DNA from: Bordetella parapertussis | Lineage (GTDB): Bacteria; Pseudomonadota; Gammaproteobacteria; Burkholderiales; SG8-39 | Direction of reading: 5' to 3' | DNA: 10,928 nucleotides | Assembly (NCBI GenBank): GCA_945869935.1 | Contig: CAMBSA010000026.1 | Span: 1 to 10,928 of the forward strand | Part shown: positions 1 through 9,836 of the stretch, in pieces | Numbering within the stretch: position 1 is the first letter of the stretch | How the letters are laid out: the number at the start of each line of letters is the position of its first letter | Translations under genes and position numbers: made by a program | The notes under the pieces: generated by a model | Seen by the model: the letters and a program-made list of their open reading frames with translations, nothing else | Told to the model about the DNA's origin: nothing | The model's database searches: none

Positions 1-168
1 CTTGCCGGACTTCTGCTTGATGATGTCCAGCGCGCCGTAAATGATTCGCTCGGCAACCGATTTCTTGCCGCGGGTCATCAGCACATTGACAAACTTCGAA
101 ACCTCAACGTTGCTGAACTTGGGGTCTGGAAGACTTTCGCGTTTTGGTACTTCTCTACGACGTGGCAT
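1..168 (-). CDS. rpsG: 30S ribosomal protein S7, N-terminal part (truncated by window edge)
   Basis: Ribosomal protein S7 nucleates assembly of the 30S head by binding the 3' major domain of 16S rRNA, and it lies near the E site. Only the first 56 codons are in the window; the frame runs off the left edge without a stop. The protein begins [18 protein letters not shown] and continues through FVNVLM and [14 protein letters not shown], which match the S7 N-terminal extension and first helices. The ATG (166-168) is preceded by an AGGAAG Shine-Dalgarno (plus-strand 176-181), about 7 nt upstream, which supports this start. It lies 56 nt downstream of rpsL in the same direction, the normal str-operon order, so fusA and tuf would be expected beyond the edge (inference). 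Identity is secure; length and C-terminus cannot be judged. Confidence 0.96.
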   Translation of the reverse strand, partial: MPRRREVPKRESLPDPKFSNVEVSKFVNVLMTRGKKSVAERIIYGALDIIKQKSGK

Positions 169-224
169 ATCTGAGCTTCCTGCTATTTATGCATGTATTG
201 GGCCACGGGCCCGGGAGCGTACTG

Positions 225-602
225 TTAAGCAGCCTTCGGACGCTTGGCGCCGTACTTCGAGCGACTCTGCTTGCGATCCTTCACGCCTTGGGTATCAAGA
301 CTACCGCGCACGATGTGATAGCGGACGCCTGGAAGGTCCTTGACTCGCCCGCCTCGGATCAGTACTACAGAGTGCTCTTGGAGATTGTGCCCTTCACCGC
401 CGATGTAGCTGATGACCTCGAACCCGTTCGTGAGGCGCACCTTGGCAACTTTACGTAGCGCGGAGTTCGGCTTCTTTGGAGTCGTTGTATAAACCCGCGT
501 GCAAACACCGCGTTTCTGCGGCGAATTCTGGAGTGCCGGAACCTTGCTCTTGGTCTGCACCCGCGTGCGCGGTTTTCGAACTAACTGACTGATTGTAGGC
601 AT
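225..602 (-). CDS. rpsL: 30S ribosomal protein S12
   Basis: S12 is the decoding-centre protein of the 30S subunit and a determinant of translational accuracy. The frame encodes 125 aa, close to the 124 aa of E. coli. It starts [12 protein letters not shown] and contains the hallmark stretches [18 protein letters not shown] (residues 34-51) and [19 protein letters not shown] (68-86). Residue numbering aligns with E. coli without gaps over the first 90 residues: Lys43 and Lys88, the classical streptomycin-resistance positions, are both lysine, and Asp89, the target of RimO methylthiolation in other bacteria, is present. The frame stays open upstream to an ATG at 648-650, but I chose the ATG at 600-602 because the extra 16 residues do not resemble S12 and the family begins at this methionine. 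The Shine-Dalgarno is modest (GGAA close to the start). It is the first gene after a strong promoter (690-719) and is followed by rpsG. Confidence 0.98.
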   Translation of the reverse strand: MPTISQLVRKPRTRVQTKSKVPALQNSPQKRGVCTRVYTTTPKKPNSALRKVAKVRLTNGFEVISYIGGEGHNLQEHSVVLIRGGRVKDLPGVRYHIVRGSLDTQGVKDRKQSRSKYGAKRPKAA

Positions 603-639
603 TATTCCGGATTCCAAAAAAACAGGGACGGTCGTGAAG

Positions 640-658
640 CCCGAGAACATTTCCCGGG
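640..658 (-). promoter_or_regulatory. Hairpin in the rpsL 5' untranslated region
   Basis: On the minus strand the leader contains CCCGGGAA-ATG-TTCTCGGG, an 8-bp stem (one G.U pair) closed by a three-base loop. It lies 37 nt upstream of the rpsL start and downstream of the predicted promoter, so it would be in the mRNA leader. A run of seven T follows at 616-622, but 17 nt separate it from the stem, so it does not look like a standard intrinsic terminator. A role in mRNA stability or translation of the str operon is inference only. Confidence 0.35.
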
Positions 659-689
659 ATGGCCGCCCCGCAGGGTCGAAAGACTAAAG

Positions 690-719
690 AGTATAAATTA
701 TCCTGCGCCCCTACGTCAA
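690..719 (-). promoter_or_regulatory. Probable sigma-70 promoter of the str operon (rpsL-rpsG)
   Basis: Minus-strand TTGACG (plus-strand 714-719, five of six bases of the -35 consensus) is followed after 18 bp by TATACT (690-695, five of six of the -10 consensus). The element sits inside the rpoC-rpsL gap, about 90 nt upstream of the rpsL start, with transcription predicted to begin near 681-684. Position and match quality make this the obvious promoter for a highly expressed ribosomal operon. The site is read from sequence; activity is inferred. Confidence 0.72.
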
Positions 720-749
720 CCAGAGCGCGTATTTGTCGCTTACGGAACG

Positions 750-768
750 ATCGTCTTGTGTCGACGAT
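750..768 (-). other. Small inverted repeat downstream of rpoC
   Basis: On the minus strand ATCGTC-GACACAA-GACGAT forms a 6-bp stem with a 7-nt loop, 41 nt after the rpoC stop codon. The stem can be extended by GGA/TCC across a 3-nt bulge. No T-run follows, so it is not a convincing rho-independent terminator. It could be a 3'-end stabilising hairpin or chance; no other terminator is visible in the rpoC-rpsL gap, so read-through from rpoBC into rpsL is plausible. Confidence 0.2.
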
Positions 769-809
769 TCCTCCAGCGTCCGTGGCCGTCAAGACCCAGG
801 ACAGGCTTT

Positions 810-3800
810 CTAGGCACTCTCTGCTGGAGACTCGACATTCGGGATCGCAGGCTCCGCTTCCTCGAACAGACTTTGCGGCGGCGCTACCTTCCTCGCGTTG
901 TGAAATGCCAATCCTGTTCCCGCCGGGATCAGACGCCCCACAATTACGTTTTCCTTCAAGCCACGCAGGGAGTCCTTCTTGCCCATGATGGCCGCCTCGG
1001 TGAGAACCCGGGTGGTTTCCTGGAACGACGCAGCGGATATGAACGAATCCGTGGAAAGCGATGCCTTTGTGATCCCCAGCAGAAGGTAGCTGTATTCGGC
1101 ATGCTTCTTTCCTTCGCCAGCAAGTTTGTCGTTTTCTTCCAGCACATCGGCCCTCTCGACCTGTTCTTCCCGAATAAAGCGGGAATCACCGGGGTCAATG
1201 ACGACGACACGGCGCAGCATCTGCCGAACGATCACTTCAATGTGCTTGTCGTTGATCCGAACGCCCTGAAGCCTATACACATCCTGAACTTCATCGATAA
1301 CGTAGCGCGCCAGAGCCTCGACGCCCTGCAGCCTCAGGATGTCATGGGGATCCGCAGGACCGTCAACAATAAGTTCGCCTTTGTTGACCACCTGTCCGTC
1401 ATGCACCAGAACGTGCTTCTCCTTCGGGATAAGGAATTCGTTCGCAACGCCGTCGAGATCAGTGATGATCAGCCGCTGCTTGCCCTTGGTTTCCTTTCCG
1501 AATGTGATCGTACCGGTAACATCCGCAAGCATTCCTGCGTCCTTCGGCGCACGCGCCTCGAACAGTTCCGCGACGCGCGGCAGACCGCCGGTAATGTCTC
1601 GAGTCTTCGAGGTCTCTTGCGGAATACGAGCCAGCACGTCACCCACCGAAACCTGTTGTCCGTCTTTCACCGTGATGATCGAACCGACCTGAAACGTTAT
1701 GTTCACCGGGTGATCGGTTCCGGCGATCTTTATCTCTTCGCCTGATTCGTTGAGGAGCTTGAACTGAGGACGCACGCCCTTGTTCGCAGCTGCCGCACCC
1801 CGCTGCTTCGGATCAATTACCACGAGAGTCGACAGGCCGGTGATTTCGTCGGTCTGCTTCATGACGGTCACGTTGTCGATGACGTTTTCTAGTCTAACGG
1901 TACCTCCGTATTCCGTAATGATCGGACGCGTATGCGGATCCCACGTACCAAGCAGCTGGCCTGCCTTGATCTGCAGTCCGTCACCCACGTTAAGGGTCGC
2001 GCCGTACGGTACTTTATGGCGTTCGCGATCGCGACCACTTTCGTCCGTGATCAACACTTCGCCAGCTCGCGAGATAACGACCTTCTCACCCTTAGGATTT
2101 GTCACGTACCGCATCTGCGCGGTGAATCTCACGACACCCGCCGATTTGGATTCAACCTGACTCGCGACCGCCGTACGTGACGCAGCCCCGCCGATGTGGA
2201 ACGTACGCATTGTCAACTGCGTGCCTGGCTCACCGATCGATTGTGCCGCGATGACCCCGACTGCTTCACCCGCATTGACTATGGAACCGCGGCCAAGATC
2301 CCGACCGTAGCACTTCGCGCAGAGTCCCCATCTCGTCGCACAGGTAAGCGGACTGCGCACGCGAACCTCGTCAATGCCCAGCGCTTCGATGTGCTCTAGT
2401 TCGTCTTCGTTCAGGAGCGTCTTTGCGGGCAGCACAACGTCCTGGGTCTCAGGGTGTAGCACTTCCGAGGCCGTCACCCGGCCCAGAATGCGCTCGCGCA
2501 ACGCCTCGACAACTTCGCCACCCTCGATCAGTGCCTTCATTGCGAAGCCATCCGTCGTCCCGCAGTCGTCTTCGGTGACGACGAGATCCTGCGTAACGTC
2601 GACCAGACGCCTGGTCAGGTATCCGGAATTCGAGGTCTTCAAAGCGGTATCTGCGAGCCCCTTCCGCGCACCGTGAGTTGAAATGAAGTACTGGAGAACG
2701 TTCAATCCTTCACGGAAATTCGCGGTGATCGGCGTCTCGATGATTGACCCGTCAGGCTTCGCCATCAGGCCTCGCATTCCTGCGAGTTGCCGAATCTGGG
2801 CCGCCGAACCGCGAGCACCAGAGTCTGCCATCATGTAGATGGAATTGAACGACTCCTGCCTCACGGCCTCGCCCCGACGATCGATTACCTCTTCGTGCGA
2901 CAACTGATCCATCATCGCTTTGCCAACTTGGTCTCCCGCACGCCCCCAGATATCGACAACCTTGTTGTAGCGCTCACCTGCTGTGACAAGGCCGGAGGTG
3001 TATTGTTGCTCGATTTCCTCGACTTCTGTTTCAGCAGCATTGATGAGGCTATGCTTTTCCGTCGGGATAAGCATGTCCTCGATCGCGATCGAGATACCCG
3101 CGCGCGTCGCAATGGTGAAGCCGGACTGCATAAGCTTGTCGGCGAAAATCACCGTTTCGCGCAAGCCGCAGCGACGAAACGCACCATTGATGAGCTTCGA
3201 GATTTCCTTCTTTTTCAACGCCTTGTTTAGCTGCTCGAACGGCAGGCCGGCGGGAAGAATCTCGGATAGCAACGCCCGACCAACAGTCGTCCTGTAACGT
3301 GTACGCTTCTCGATACGCTGACCGCCTTCATCAAGGTCCACTTCGCGTATGCGAACCGTCACACTCGCATGCAGCTCGATTTTTCCTGAGTCATACGCGC
3401 GAGCAACCTCGGCCACGTCACCGAACGCCATTCCTTCGCCGCGAGCATTGATCCTCTCTCGCGTCGCATAGTAAAGGCCGAGCACAATGTCCTGCGAAGG
3501 AACAATGATCGGCTCGCCGTTTGCTGGTGAAAGGATGTTGTTAGACGCGAGCATGAGTGTCCGCGCTTCCATCTGTGCCTCTAGCGAGAGTGGCACGTGC
3601 ACTGCCATCTGGTCACCGTCAAAGTCCGCATTGAACGCCGAGCATACGAGCGGATGAAGCTGTATCGCCTTGCCTTCAATCAGTACCGGCTCGAAAGCCT
3701 GGATACCCAGACGGTGCAGGGTCGGAGCCCGGTTAAGCATTACGGGATGCTCGCGAATGACCTCTTCGAGAATATCCCAGACAACTGCCGTTTCGCTTTC

Positions 3801-5003
3801 CACTTCGCGTTTGGCGGCCTTGATCGTCGTCGCAATGCCCTGCAATTCCAGTTTATGGAAGATGAAAGGCTTGAACAATTCCAGTGCCATCTTCTTCGGC
3901 AGACCGCATTGGTGCAACTTTAGCTGCGGGCCAACGACGATTACCGATCGGCCCGAATAGTCGACCCGCTTGCCGAGCAGGTTTTGACGGAAGCGGCCGC
4001 CCTTGCCCTTGATCATGTCAGCAAGCGATTTGAGCGGTCGCTTGTTCGCTCCGGTCATTGCCTTGCCTCGCCGCCCGTTGTCGAGCAGCGAATCGACCGC
4101 CTCCTGAAGCATGCGTTTTTCGTTACGGACGATGATTTCAGGTGCTTTCAACTCAAGCAGACGCTTAAGCCGGTTGTTCCGGTTTATGACCCGCCGATAG
4201 AGGTCGTTTAGATCCGACGTCGCAAACCGTCCACCGTCGAGCGGCACCAAGGGACGAAGTTCTGGCGGGAGTACGGGCAGGACCTCGAGTACCATCCAGT
4301 CTGGCTTGATTCCCGACTTCTGGAACCCCTCGAGAACCTTGAGACGCTTCGCGATCTTCTTGATCTTCGTGTCTGAACCGGTCGTTTCCAGGTCCTTGCG
4401 CAAGGTCTCGATTTCATGCGTGAGATCGAGCGCCCGAAGCAACTCACGGATACCTTCAGCGCCCATAACAGCGGTGAAGTCATCGCCGAACTCCTCGACC
4501 TTTGCGAGGTAGTCATCCTCGGACAGAAGCTGGGCACGCTTAAGCGGGGTCATTCCGGCGTCAACCACGACGTATGCTTCAAAATAAAGAGCCCGCTCGA
4601 TATCACGCAGTGTCATGTCAAGCACAAGACCCAGACGGCTTGGCAGACTTTTCAAAAACCAGATATGCGCGACCGGGCTTGCCAGTTCAATATGTCCCAT
4701 GCGGTCACGACGCACCTTCGCAAGCGTCACCTCCACTCCGCACTTCTCGCAGATCACTCCGCGATGCTTGAGACGCTTGTACTTGCCGCACAGGCATTCG
4801 TAGTCCTTGATCGGTCCGAATATCTTCGCGCAAAACAAACCGTCCCGCTCGGGCTTGAACGTACGGTAGTTGATAGTCTCCGGCTTCTTGACTTCGCCGT
4901 ATGACCACGAACGGATCTTTTCGGGAGAAGCAATTCCGATCTTGATGGAATCGAACTCTTCTTCCTGCGTAACCTGCTTGAACAAATCGAGCAGAGCTTT
5001 CAT
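810..5003 (-). CDS. rpoC: DNA-directed RNA polymerase subunit beta'
   Basis: Beta' is the largest subunit of the core RNA polymerase and contributes the catalytic aspartates. The 1397-aa protein is full length (E. coli 1407). Visible in order: the N-terminal zinc site with Cys70, Cys72, Cys85 and Cys88; the lid/rudder and clamp region; the active-site motif NADFDGD at 458-464 (Mg-binding Asp460, 462, 464; plus-strand 3612-3632); the bridge-helix and secondary-channel region; the second zinc site with Cys814, Cys888, Cys895 and Cys898; and the trigger loop with TMRTFH at 931-936. All these positions fall at the same numbers as in E. coli. A long trigger-loop insertion (about 945-1130) follows, typical of proteobacteria. 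The C-terminus contains [13 protein letters not shown], expected in the omega-binding and switch region, then a short acidic tail. The ATG has a GGAG Shine-Dalgarno 7 nt upstream. It is 61 nt downstream of rpoB, so co-transcription is expected. No frameshift or missing key residue was seen. Confidence 0.99.
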   Translation of the reverse strand: MKALLDLFKQVTQEEEFDSIKIGIASPEKIRSWSYGEVKKPETINYRTFKPERDGLFCAKIFGPIKDYECLCGKYKRLKHRGVICEKCGVEVTLAKVRRDRMGHIELASPVAHIWFLKSLPSRLGLVLDMTLRDIERALYFEAYVVVDAGMTPLKRAQLLSEDDYLAKVEEFGDDFTAVMGAEGIRELLRALDLTHEIETLRKDLETTGSDTKIKKIAKRLKVLEGFQKSGIKPDWMVLEVLPVLPPELRPLVPLDGGRFATSDLNDLYRRVINRNNRLKRLLELKAPEIIVRNEKRMLQEAVDSLLDNGRRGKAMTGANKRPLKSLADMIKGKGGRFRQNLLGKRVDYSGRSVIVVGPQLKLHQCGLPKKMALELFKPFIFHKLELQGIATTIKAAKREVESETAVVWDILEEVIREHPVMLNRAPTLHRLGIQAFEPVLIEGKAIQLHPLVCSAFNADFDGDQMAVHVPLSLEAQMEARTLMLASNNILSPANGEPIIVPSQDIVLGLYYATRERINARGEGMAFGDVAEVARAYDSGKIELHASVTVRIREVDLDEGGQRIEKRTRYRTTVGRALLSEILPAGLPFEQLNKALKKKEISKLINGAFRRCGLRETVIFADKLMQSGFTIATRAGISIAIEDMLIPTEKHSLINAAETEVEEIEQQYTSGLVTAGERYNKVVDIWGRAGDQVGKAMMDQLSHEEVIDRRGEAVRQESFNSIYMMADSGARGSAAQIRQLAGMRGLMAKPDGSIIETPITANFREGLNVLQYFISTHGARKGLADTALKTSNSGYLTRRLVDVTQDLVVTEDDCGTTDGFAMKALIEGGEVVEALRERILGRVTASEVLHPETQDVVLPAKTLLNEDELEHIEALGIDEVRVRSPLTCATRWGLCAKCYGRDLGRGSIVNAGEAVGVIAAQSIGEPGTQLTMRTFHIGGAASRTAVASQVESKSAGVVRFTAQMRYVTNPKGEKVVISRAGEVLITDESGRDRERHKVPYGATLNVGDGLQIKAGQLLGTWDPHTRPIITEYGGTVRLENVIDNVTVMKQTDEITGLSTLVVIDPKQRGAAAANKGVRPQFKLLNESGEEIKIAGTDHPVNITFQVGSIITVKDGQQVSVGDVLARIPQETSKTRDITGGLPRVAELFEARAPKDAGMLADVTGTITFGKETKGKQRLIITDLDGVANEFLIPKEKHVLVHDGQVVNKGELIVDGPADPHDILRLQGVEALARYVIDEVQDVYRLQGVRINDKHIEVIVRQMLRRVVVIDPGDSRFIREEQVERADVLEENDKLAGEGKKHAEYSYLLLGITKASLSTDSFISAASFQETTRVLTEAAIMGKKDSLRGLKENVIVGRLIPAGTGLAFHNARKVAPPQSLFEEAEPAIPNVESPAESA

Positions 5004-5064
5004 CGTTTCGCTCCAGTATGGCGTGATCTAAAGGATTTAAACCGGGACAACCCGCAAGCGCCGA

Positions 5065-8000
5065 TCAATAACGCTCGAGATCGATATCAATCCCCAAGGA
5101 CCGGATTTCCTTGACCAGAACGTTGAAGGACTCCGGCATTCCCGCGTCGATCTTGTGATCTCCCTTGACGATGTTTTCGTACACCTTGGTCCTTCCGTTG
5201 ATGTCATCGGACTTGACGGTAAGCATCTCCTGCAGCGTGTACGCGGCGCCGTAGGCCTCGAGTGCCCACACTTCCATTTCCCCGAAACGTTGGCCACCAA
5301 ACTGCGCCTTGCCCCCTAGTGGCTGCTGCGTGACAAGACTGTAGGGTCCTGTCGACCGCGCATGCATCTTGTCGTCAACAAGGTGGTGCAGCTTGAGTAC
5401 GTGCATGTATCCGACGGTCACCGGACGATCAAATGCGTCTCCTGTCCTTCCGTCATAAAGCGTTGCCTGCGTCTTGGCACTAGTGAGTTGCAAGCGTCGA
5501 GCATCGTCGTCGGGATACGCTGTGTCCAACATGATCTTGATTTCATCTTCGGACGCGCCATCGAACACCGGCGTCGCAAACGGGACACCGGATCGCAGAT
5601 TGCGTGACATCTGGACAATTTCGTCATCCGAAAGTTGCGACAGATCTTCACGCTTTCCGCTTGCGTTATATACGTGGTCCAGGAACTTTCTAAGGTCCGA
5701 TGTCTTGGCCTGGTTCTTGAGCATCTGGCCTATCCTCAGCCCCAGTCCCTTGGCCGCCCAACCGAGGTGCGTCTCGAGAATCTGTCCCACGTTCATCCGC
5801 GACGGAACGCCAAGCGGATTCAACACGACGTCCACCGGCGTGCCGTCGGCAAGGTGCGGCATATCTTCGATCGGTACAATTTTCGAGATCACACCCTTGT
5901 TGCCGTGACGTCCCGCCATCTTGTCGCCAGGCTGCACCCGACGCTTTACCGCGAGGTATACCTTGACCATCTTGATTACGCCGGGCGGAAGTTCATCGCC
6001 TTGCGTAAGCTTCTTCTTCTTTTCCTCGTATGCGCGGTCGAATTCGTCTCGCATACGGGCAAGCGTTTCCTTCAACTGTTCGACGTCTATCTGCGAATCT
6101 TCTGCAGACAGGCTGACATCGAACCAGTCGTAGCGCTCCAGGCTGTCCAAGTACTGCTTGGTGATCTTTGTACCCTTGACGAGCTTTTTGGGCCCTTTGG
6201 CGGCGAGTTTGCCGGTAAGGAGCCGCTCTAGACGCGCGAACACGTCAGTCTCGACAATTCGCATCTGGTCAGCAAGATCCTTCTTGTAGCGCTTCAACTC
6301 ATCATCGATGATCTGCTGTGCACGCTTGTCCCGCTCGATACCCTCGCGTGTAAACACCTGAACGTCAATCACTGTGCCCGACATCCCGGACGGAACTCGC
6401 AACGACGTGTCCTTCACGTCGGAGGCCTTCTCGCCGAAAATCGCCCGAAGCAGCTTTTCCTCGGGAGTCAGCTGGGTTTCGCCTTTCGGGGTGACTTTGC
6501 CTACCAGAACGTCGCCTGCCTGCGTCTCAGCACCGATGTAGACAATTCCAGACTCGTCCAGACGCGCCAGTTGCGCTTCGGACAAATTGGATATGTCGCG
6601 CGTGATTTCCTCTGGTCCGAGTTTCGTGTCACGAGCTACGACTGTAAGTTCCTCGATGTGGATCGACGTGTAACGGTCGTCGGCAACAACCTTCTCTGAA
6701 ATCAGAATCGAGTCTTCAAAGTTGTATCCATTCCACGGCATGAACGCAACCAGCATGTTCTGACCAAGCGCAAGCTCACCAAGATCTGTTGAAGCGCCAT
6801 CTGCTACAACGTCTCCCTTGTCTATACGCTCGCCAATTTTCACGATCGGCCGCTGGTTGATATCCGTGTTCTGATTCGACCGTGTGTATTTTGTGAGGTT
6901 GTAAATATCTACCCCCACTTCCCCTGGTATCGTTTCGGCGTCATTCACCCGCACCACTACCCGGGTCGCATCCACATAATCAACAAGGCCGCCGCGCAGC
7001 GCGATCACCGCCGTCCCGGAATCGACCGCCACCGTGCGCTCGATGCCAGTTCCAACGACCGGCTTTTCCGGGCGCAGGCAGGGTACCGCCTGCCGCTGCA
7101 TGTTGGATCCCATGAGTGCGCGGTTCGCGTCATCATGTTCGAGGAACGGGATCAGGGACGCCGCTACGGACACGATCTGTGCAGGCGACACGTCCATGTA
7201 CTGGACACGGTCGGGGGTGATCAAGGCGAATTCATTGCGATTCCGCGAAGAAACCAGCGTGTCGGTGAGCTTGCCCGCCTTGTCCAACTGCGCGTTGGCC
7301 TGTGCGATCACGAAGTTACTTTCCTCAATGGCAGAGAGGAAGTCGATCTGATCCGTGACCTTCCCCGCGACTACCTTGCGATAGGGCGTCTCGAGAAAGC
7401 CGTATTCATTGGTGTTCGCATACAGTGCGAGCGAATTGATCAGGCCGATGTTCGGGCCTTCCGGGGTCTCGATCGGACAAACACGACCGTAGTGCGTCGG
7501 ATGTACGTCTCGGACTTCGAAGCCGGCACGTTCACGCGTAAGTCCACCCGGTCCGAGCGCTGATACACGACGCTTGTGCGTGATCTCTGACAGCGGGTTG
7601 GTCTGGTCCATGAACTGGCTGAGTTGCGACGACCCGAAGAATTCCTTGATTGCAGCGGAGATCGGCTTCGCGTTGATGAGATCGTGCGGCATCAGGTTGT
7701 CCGATTCGGCCTGTGACAGCCGTTCCTTGACCGCGCGCTCGACCCGTACCAGACCAGCGCGGAACTGATTTTCCGCCAGTTCCCCGACCGACCGGACTCG
7801 GCGATTTCCGAGGTGATCGATATCATCGATCTCGCCACGCCCGTTGCGCAGTTCGACGAGGATACCCACGACAGCTAGAAGGTCGTCATTGGAAAGCGTG
7901 CCGGCACCTTCGGTGCCAATCTGTCCGACCCGCTGATAGAACCTCTGAATCCAACCGGGCGATTTCTCCTCGGTGTGCTCAGGATAAGCACGCCGATTGA

Positions 8001-9240
8001 ATTTCATGCGGCCGACGCCCGACAGGTCGTAACGCTCTTCGGAATAGAACAATCCATTAAAAAGCGTCTCAACCGCATCTTCCGTCGGCGGCTCTCCCGG
8101 CCGCATCATGCGGTAGATGGCCACACGCGCAGCGTTTTGATCGGTCGTCTCGTCGATCCGCAGTGTCTGCGAAATGTAAGCACCCTGATCAAGATCGTTC
8201 GTGTACAGCGTTCTTACGGAATCAATCCCGGCGTTACGCAGTTTTCCAAGAACGGTTTCGGTGATTTCCTCGTTGGCATTAGCCAGGACTTCACCTGTTT
8301 CCTTGTCTATGACGCTCGAACCGAGCGTCCGGCCAAGGATGAAATCGTCGGGCACGACGATTTTCTTCAATCCGGCCGCTTCCATGTCGCGGATGTGCTT
8401 CGCGTTGATCCGCTTATCCTTGGCGACAATCAGCTTGCTAGCCTTGTCCAAAATATCAAAGCGCGCAACCTCACCTCGCAGACGCTCGGGAACGAGTTCG
8501 AACTGAAGCGCATCCTTCGCGATATGGAACGAGTCGAAGTCATAGAACATTTCCAGAATCCGCTCCGGCGTCATTCCAATCGCCTTGAGCAGGATCGTTA
8601 TCGGCATCTTCCGGCGACGGTCAACGCGGAAATACAGGAAGTCTTTGGGATCGAATTCGAAATCGAGCCACGAGCCACGATACGGAATGATGCGCGCGGA
8701 GAACAGTAATTTGCCGGATGAGTGCGTTTTGCCCCTGTCATGCTCGAAAAACACCCCCGGGGACCTGTGCAGTTGGGAAACAATCACCCTTTCGGTACCG
8801 TTGATGATGAAGGAACCAGTCTTGGTCATCAGGGGGATTTCCCCCATGTAGACCTCTTGCTCCTTCACTTCCTTTACCGTGGGCTTGGCTGCCTCGCGGT
8901 CCATAATCGTCAAGCGCACCTTAGAGCGAAGAGGAGCTGCAAAGGTAAGACCCCGTTGCTGGCACTCCTTCACATCGAAGGGAGGCTCGCCCAGGGCAAA
9001 CGACACAAAATCCAGTTTCGCATTCCCCGAATGGCTGGATATCGGAAATATCGACGTAAACGCCGCTTGCAGGCCCTGGTTTTTGCGAATTTCCGGCTGG
9101 ATGTGCGCTTGAAGAAACTGCGTGTAAGACTCGAGTTGCGTCGCAAGGAGAAAAGGAACATTCAATACAGACGCCCGCTTTGCAAAACTCTTGCGGATAC
9201 GTTTTTTCTCGGTGGACGAATAGGCGGCGGCGATGGTCAT
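5065..9240 (-). CDS. rpoB: DNA-directed RNA polymerase subunit beta
   Basis: Beta forms one pincer of the core RNA polymerase, binds the nascent RNA and rifampicin, and shapes the active site with beta'. The 1391-aa protein is longer than E. coli (1342), as is usual in betaproteobacteria. It starts with an alanine-rich cap before [11 protein letters not shown]. The rifampicin pocket at about 536-562 reads [20 protein letters not shown] and onward, with Asp545, His555, Arg558 and Ser560 (E. coli 516, 526, 529, 531) all wild type. The active-site lysines lie in [12 protein letters not shown] (Lys1107 and Lys1115, E. coli 1065 and 1073). The C-terminus carries the [20 protein letters not shown] block that contacts beta'. 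Two insertions relative to E. coli are visible near residues 415-447 and 1239-1259. The ATG has GGAG 5 nt upstream (9246-9249). It follows rplL by 149 nt containing two hairpins and precedes rpoC by 61 nt. Confidence 0.99.
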   Translation of the reverse strand: MTIAAAYSSTEKKRIRKSFAKRASVLNVPFLLATQLESYTQFLQAHIQPEIRKNQGLQAAFTSIFPISSHSGNAKLDFVSFALGEPPFDVKECQQRGLTFAAPLRSKVRLTIMDREAAKPTVKEVKEQEVYMGEIPLMTKTGSFIINGTERVIVSQLHRSPGVFFEHDRGKTHSSGKLLFSARIIPYRGSWLDFEFDPKDFLYFRVDRRRKMPITILLKAIGMTPERILEMFYDFDSFHIAKDALQFELVPERLRGEVARFDILDKASKLIVAKDKRINAKHIRDMEAAGLKKIVVPDDFILGRTLGSSVIDKETGEVLANANEEITETVLGKLRNAGIDSVRTLYTNDLDQGAYISQTLRIDETTDQNAARVAIYRMMRPGEPPTEDAVETLFNGLFYSEERYDLSGVGRMKFNRRAYPEHTEEKSPGWIQRFYQRVGQIGTEGAGTLSNDDLLAVVGILVELRNGRGEIDDIDHLGNRRVRSVGELAENQFRAGLVRVERAVKERLSQAESDNLMPHDLINAKPISAAIKEFFGSSQLSQFMDQTNPLSEITHKRRVSALGPGGLTRERAGFEVRDVHPTHYGRVCPIETPEGPNIGLINSLALYANTNEYGFLETPYRKVVAGKVTDQIDFLSAIEESNFVIAQANAQLDKAGKLTDTLVSSRNRNEFALITPDRVQYMDVSPAQIVSVAASLIPFLEHDDANRALMGSNMQRQAVPCLRPEKPVVGTGIERTVAVDSGTAVIALRGGLVDYVDATRVVVRVNDAETIPGEVGVDIYNLTKYTRSNQNTDINQRPIVKIGERIDKGDVVADGASTDLGELALGQNMLVAFMPWNGYNFEDSILISEKVVADDRYTSIHIEELTVVARDTKLGPEEITRDISNLSEAQLARLDESGIVYIGAETQAGDVLVGKVTPKGETQLTPEEKLLRAIFGEKASDVKDTSLRVPSGMSGTVIDVQVFTREGIERDKRAQQIIDDELKRYKKDLADQMRIVETDVFARLERLLTGKLAAKGPKKLVKGTKITKQYLDSLERYDWFDVSLSAEDSQIDVEQLKETLARMRDEFDRAYEEKKKKLTQGDELPPGVIKMVKVYLAVKRRVQPGDKMAGRHGNKGVISKIVPIEDMPHLADGTPVDVVLNPLGVPSRMNVGQILETHLGWAAKGLGLRIGQMLKNQAKTSDLRKFLDHVYNASGKREDLSQLSDDEIVQMSRNLRSGVPFATPVFDGASEDEIKIMLDTAYPDDDARRLQLTSAKTQATLYDGRTGDAFDRPVTVGYMHVLKLHHLVDDKMHARSTGPYSLVTQQPLGGKAQFGGQRFGEMEVWALEAYGAAYTLQEMLTVKSDDINGRTKVYENIVKGDHKIDAGMPESFNVLVKEIRSLGIDIDLERY

Positions 9241-9275
9241 GAGTACTCCACGTCAGGGAGAGAGGACAGAAGACA

Positions 9276-9301
9276 GCCTCCGAAAAACGAACTCCGGAGG
9301 C
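9276..9301 (-). promoter_or_regulatory. Second hairpin in the rplL-rpoB gap
   Basis: On the minus strand GCCTCCG and CGGAGGC form a perfect 7-bp stem with a 12-nt loop that includes five consecutive T. It ends 35 nt before the rpoB start and is followed by a pyrimidine-rich stretch, not a clean T-run. It may be an RNase processing target, part of an attenuator, or a structure controlling access to the rpoB ribosome-binding site; these roles are inferred from position only. Confidence 0.45.
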
Positions 9302-9336
9302 AGTGTTTTATTCTCTCGACAGCAAATTCTTCAGAA

Positions 9337-9371
9337 CTCGGCGAACACCTTCATAGACAGCGTTCGCCGAG
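9337..9371 (-). terminator. Strong hairpin just after rplL, probable attenuator before rpoB
   Basis: CTCGGCGAAC and GTTCGCCGAG form a perfect 10-bp stem with a 15-nt loop, starting 18 nt after the rplL stop codon. The minus-strand sequence after the stem, TTCTGAAGAATTTG, is only moderately T-rich, so full termination is unlikely. In E. coli the rplL-rpoB gap holds a partial terminator and an RNase III site that lower polymerase output relative to L7/L12. A matching function here is inference from position and stem strength. Confidence 0.55.
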
Positions 9372-9389
9372 CAATACGAAACAATACTT

Positions 9390-9776
9390 TTACTTAACCT
9401 CGACCTTGGCGCCGGCATCCGTCAGCTTCTTGACGAGCGCGTCTGCATCTGCCTTGTTGATACCTTCCTTCACCGGCTTCGGAGCACCGTCGACGAGATC
9501 CTTGGCTTCCTTCAGCCCGAGACCCGTAACTTCACGCACCGCCTTGATGACGTTCACCTTGTTCTCACCGGCAGCGGCAAGAATTACCGTGAATTCGGTC
9601 TTTTCCTCAACGGCCGCGCCAGCAGCCGCACCACCAGCCGCAGGTCCCGCAACCGCAACGGCAGCAGCAGCGGCGCTCACTCCAAACTTCTCTTCGCAGT
9701 CCTTGATCAACTGGGACAGTTCCAGAACCGTCATGTTGGCGATTGCGTCGAGGATTTCAGCTTTGGCTACAGACAT
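9390..9776 (-). CDS. rplL: 50S ribosomal protein L7/L12
   Basis: L7/L12 is the multi-copy stalk protein that recruits and stimulates the translational GTPases. The 128-aa protein shows the three expected parts: an N-terminal dimerisation domain (residues 1 to about 33, with [20 protein letters not shown]), an alanine- and glycine-rich flexible hinge (about 34-55) and a compact C-terminal domain (about 56-128) with [29 protein letters not shown] and a final KVEVK. The ATG is preceded by AGGAG (plus-strand 9784-9788) with 7-nt spacing, a strong ribosome-binding site that fits the need for several L7/L12 copies per L10. It lies 60 nt downstream of rplJ, and the two are normally co-transcribed and co-regulated. 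No anomaly was seen. Confidence 0.98.
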   Translation of the reverse strand: MSVAKAEILDAIANMTVLELSQLIKDCEEKFGVSAAAAAVAVAGPAAGGAAAGAAVEEKTEFTVILAAAGENKVNVIKAVREVTGLGLKEAKDLVDGAPKPVKEGINKADADALVKKLTDAGAKVEVK

Positions 9777-9793
9777 TGTTTTGCTCCTGAATC

Positions 9794-9809
9794 GATTTGA
9801 TGATTTGAT
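9794..9809. repeat. Tandem duplication of an 8-bp unit in the rplJ-rplL gap
   Basis: The unit gatttgat occurs twice head to tail between rplJ and the rplL ribosome-binding site. It is short and AT-rich; it may simply keep this linker unstructured. No known role. Confidence 0.4.
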
Positions 9810-9836
9810 AGAAACGTGAACAGTAAGAAATGGGGC

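Noticed and set aside
201..219. GC-rich palindromic stretch in the rpsL-rpsG gap
   Set aside because: The cgggcccg core is only a short self-complementary palindrome with no room for a loop and no T-run; no regulatory claim is justified.
603..650. Upstream in-frame ATG extending rpsL by 16 residues
   Set aside because: The extension does not resemble S12, overlaps the UTR hairpin, and S12 proteins begin at the methionine chosen here.
616..658. Hairpin plus T7 run upstream of rpsL as an intrinsic terminator
   Set aside because: Seventeen bases separate the stem from the T-run, and the element lies between a strong promoter and its first gene.
756..1745. 329-codon open frame on the plus strand
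   Set aside because: It lies almost entirely antisense to rpoC, matches no recognisable family, and is best explained as a shadow of the codon bias of rpoC.
8722..9819. 365-codon open frame on the plus strand across the 5' end of rpoB, the gap and rplL
   Set aside because: It is antisense to two certain genes and the intergenic hairpins, has low-complexity alanine-rich stretches that mirror the rplL hinge, and shows no domain.
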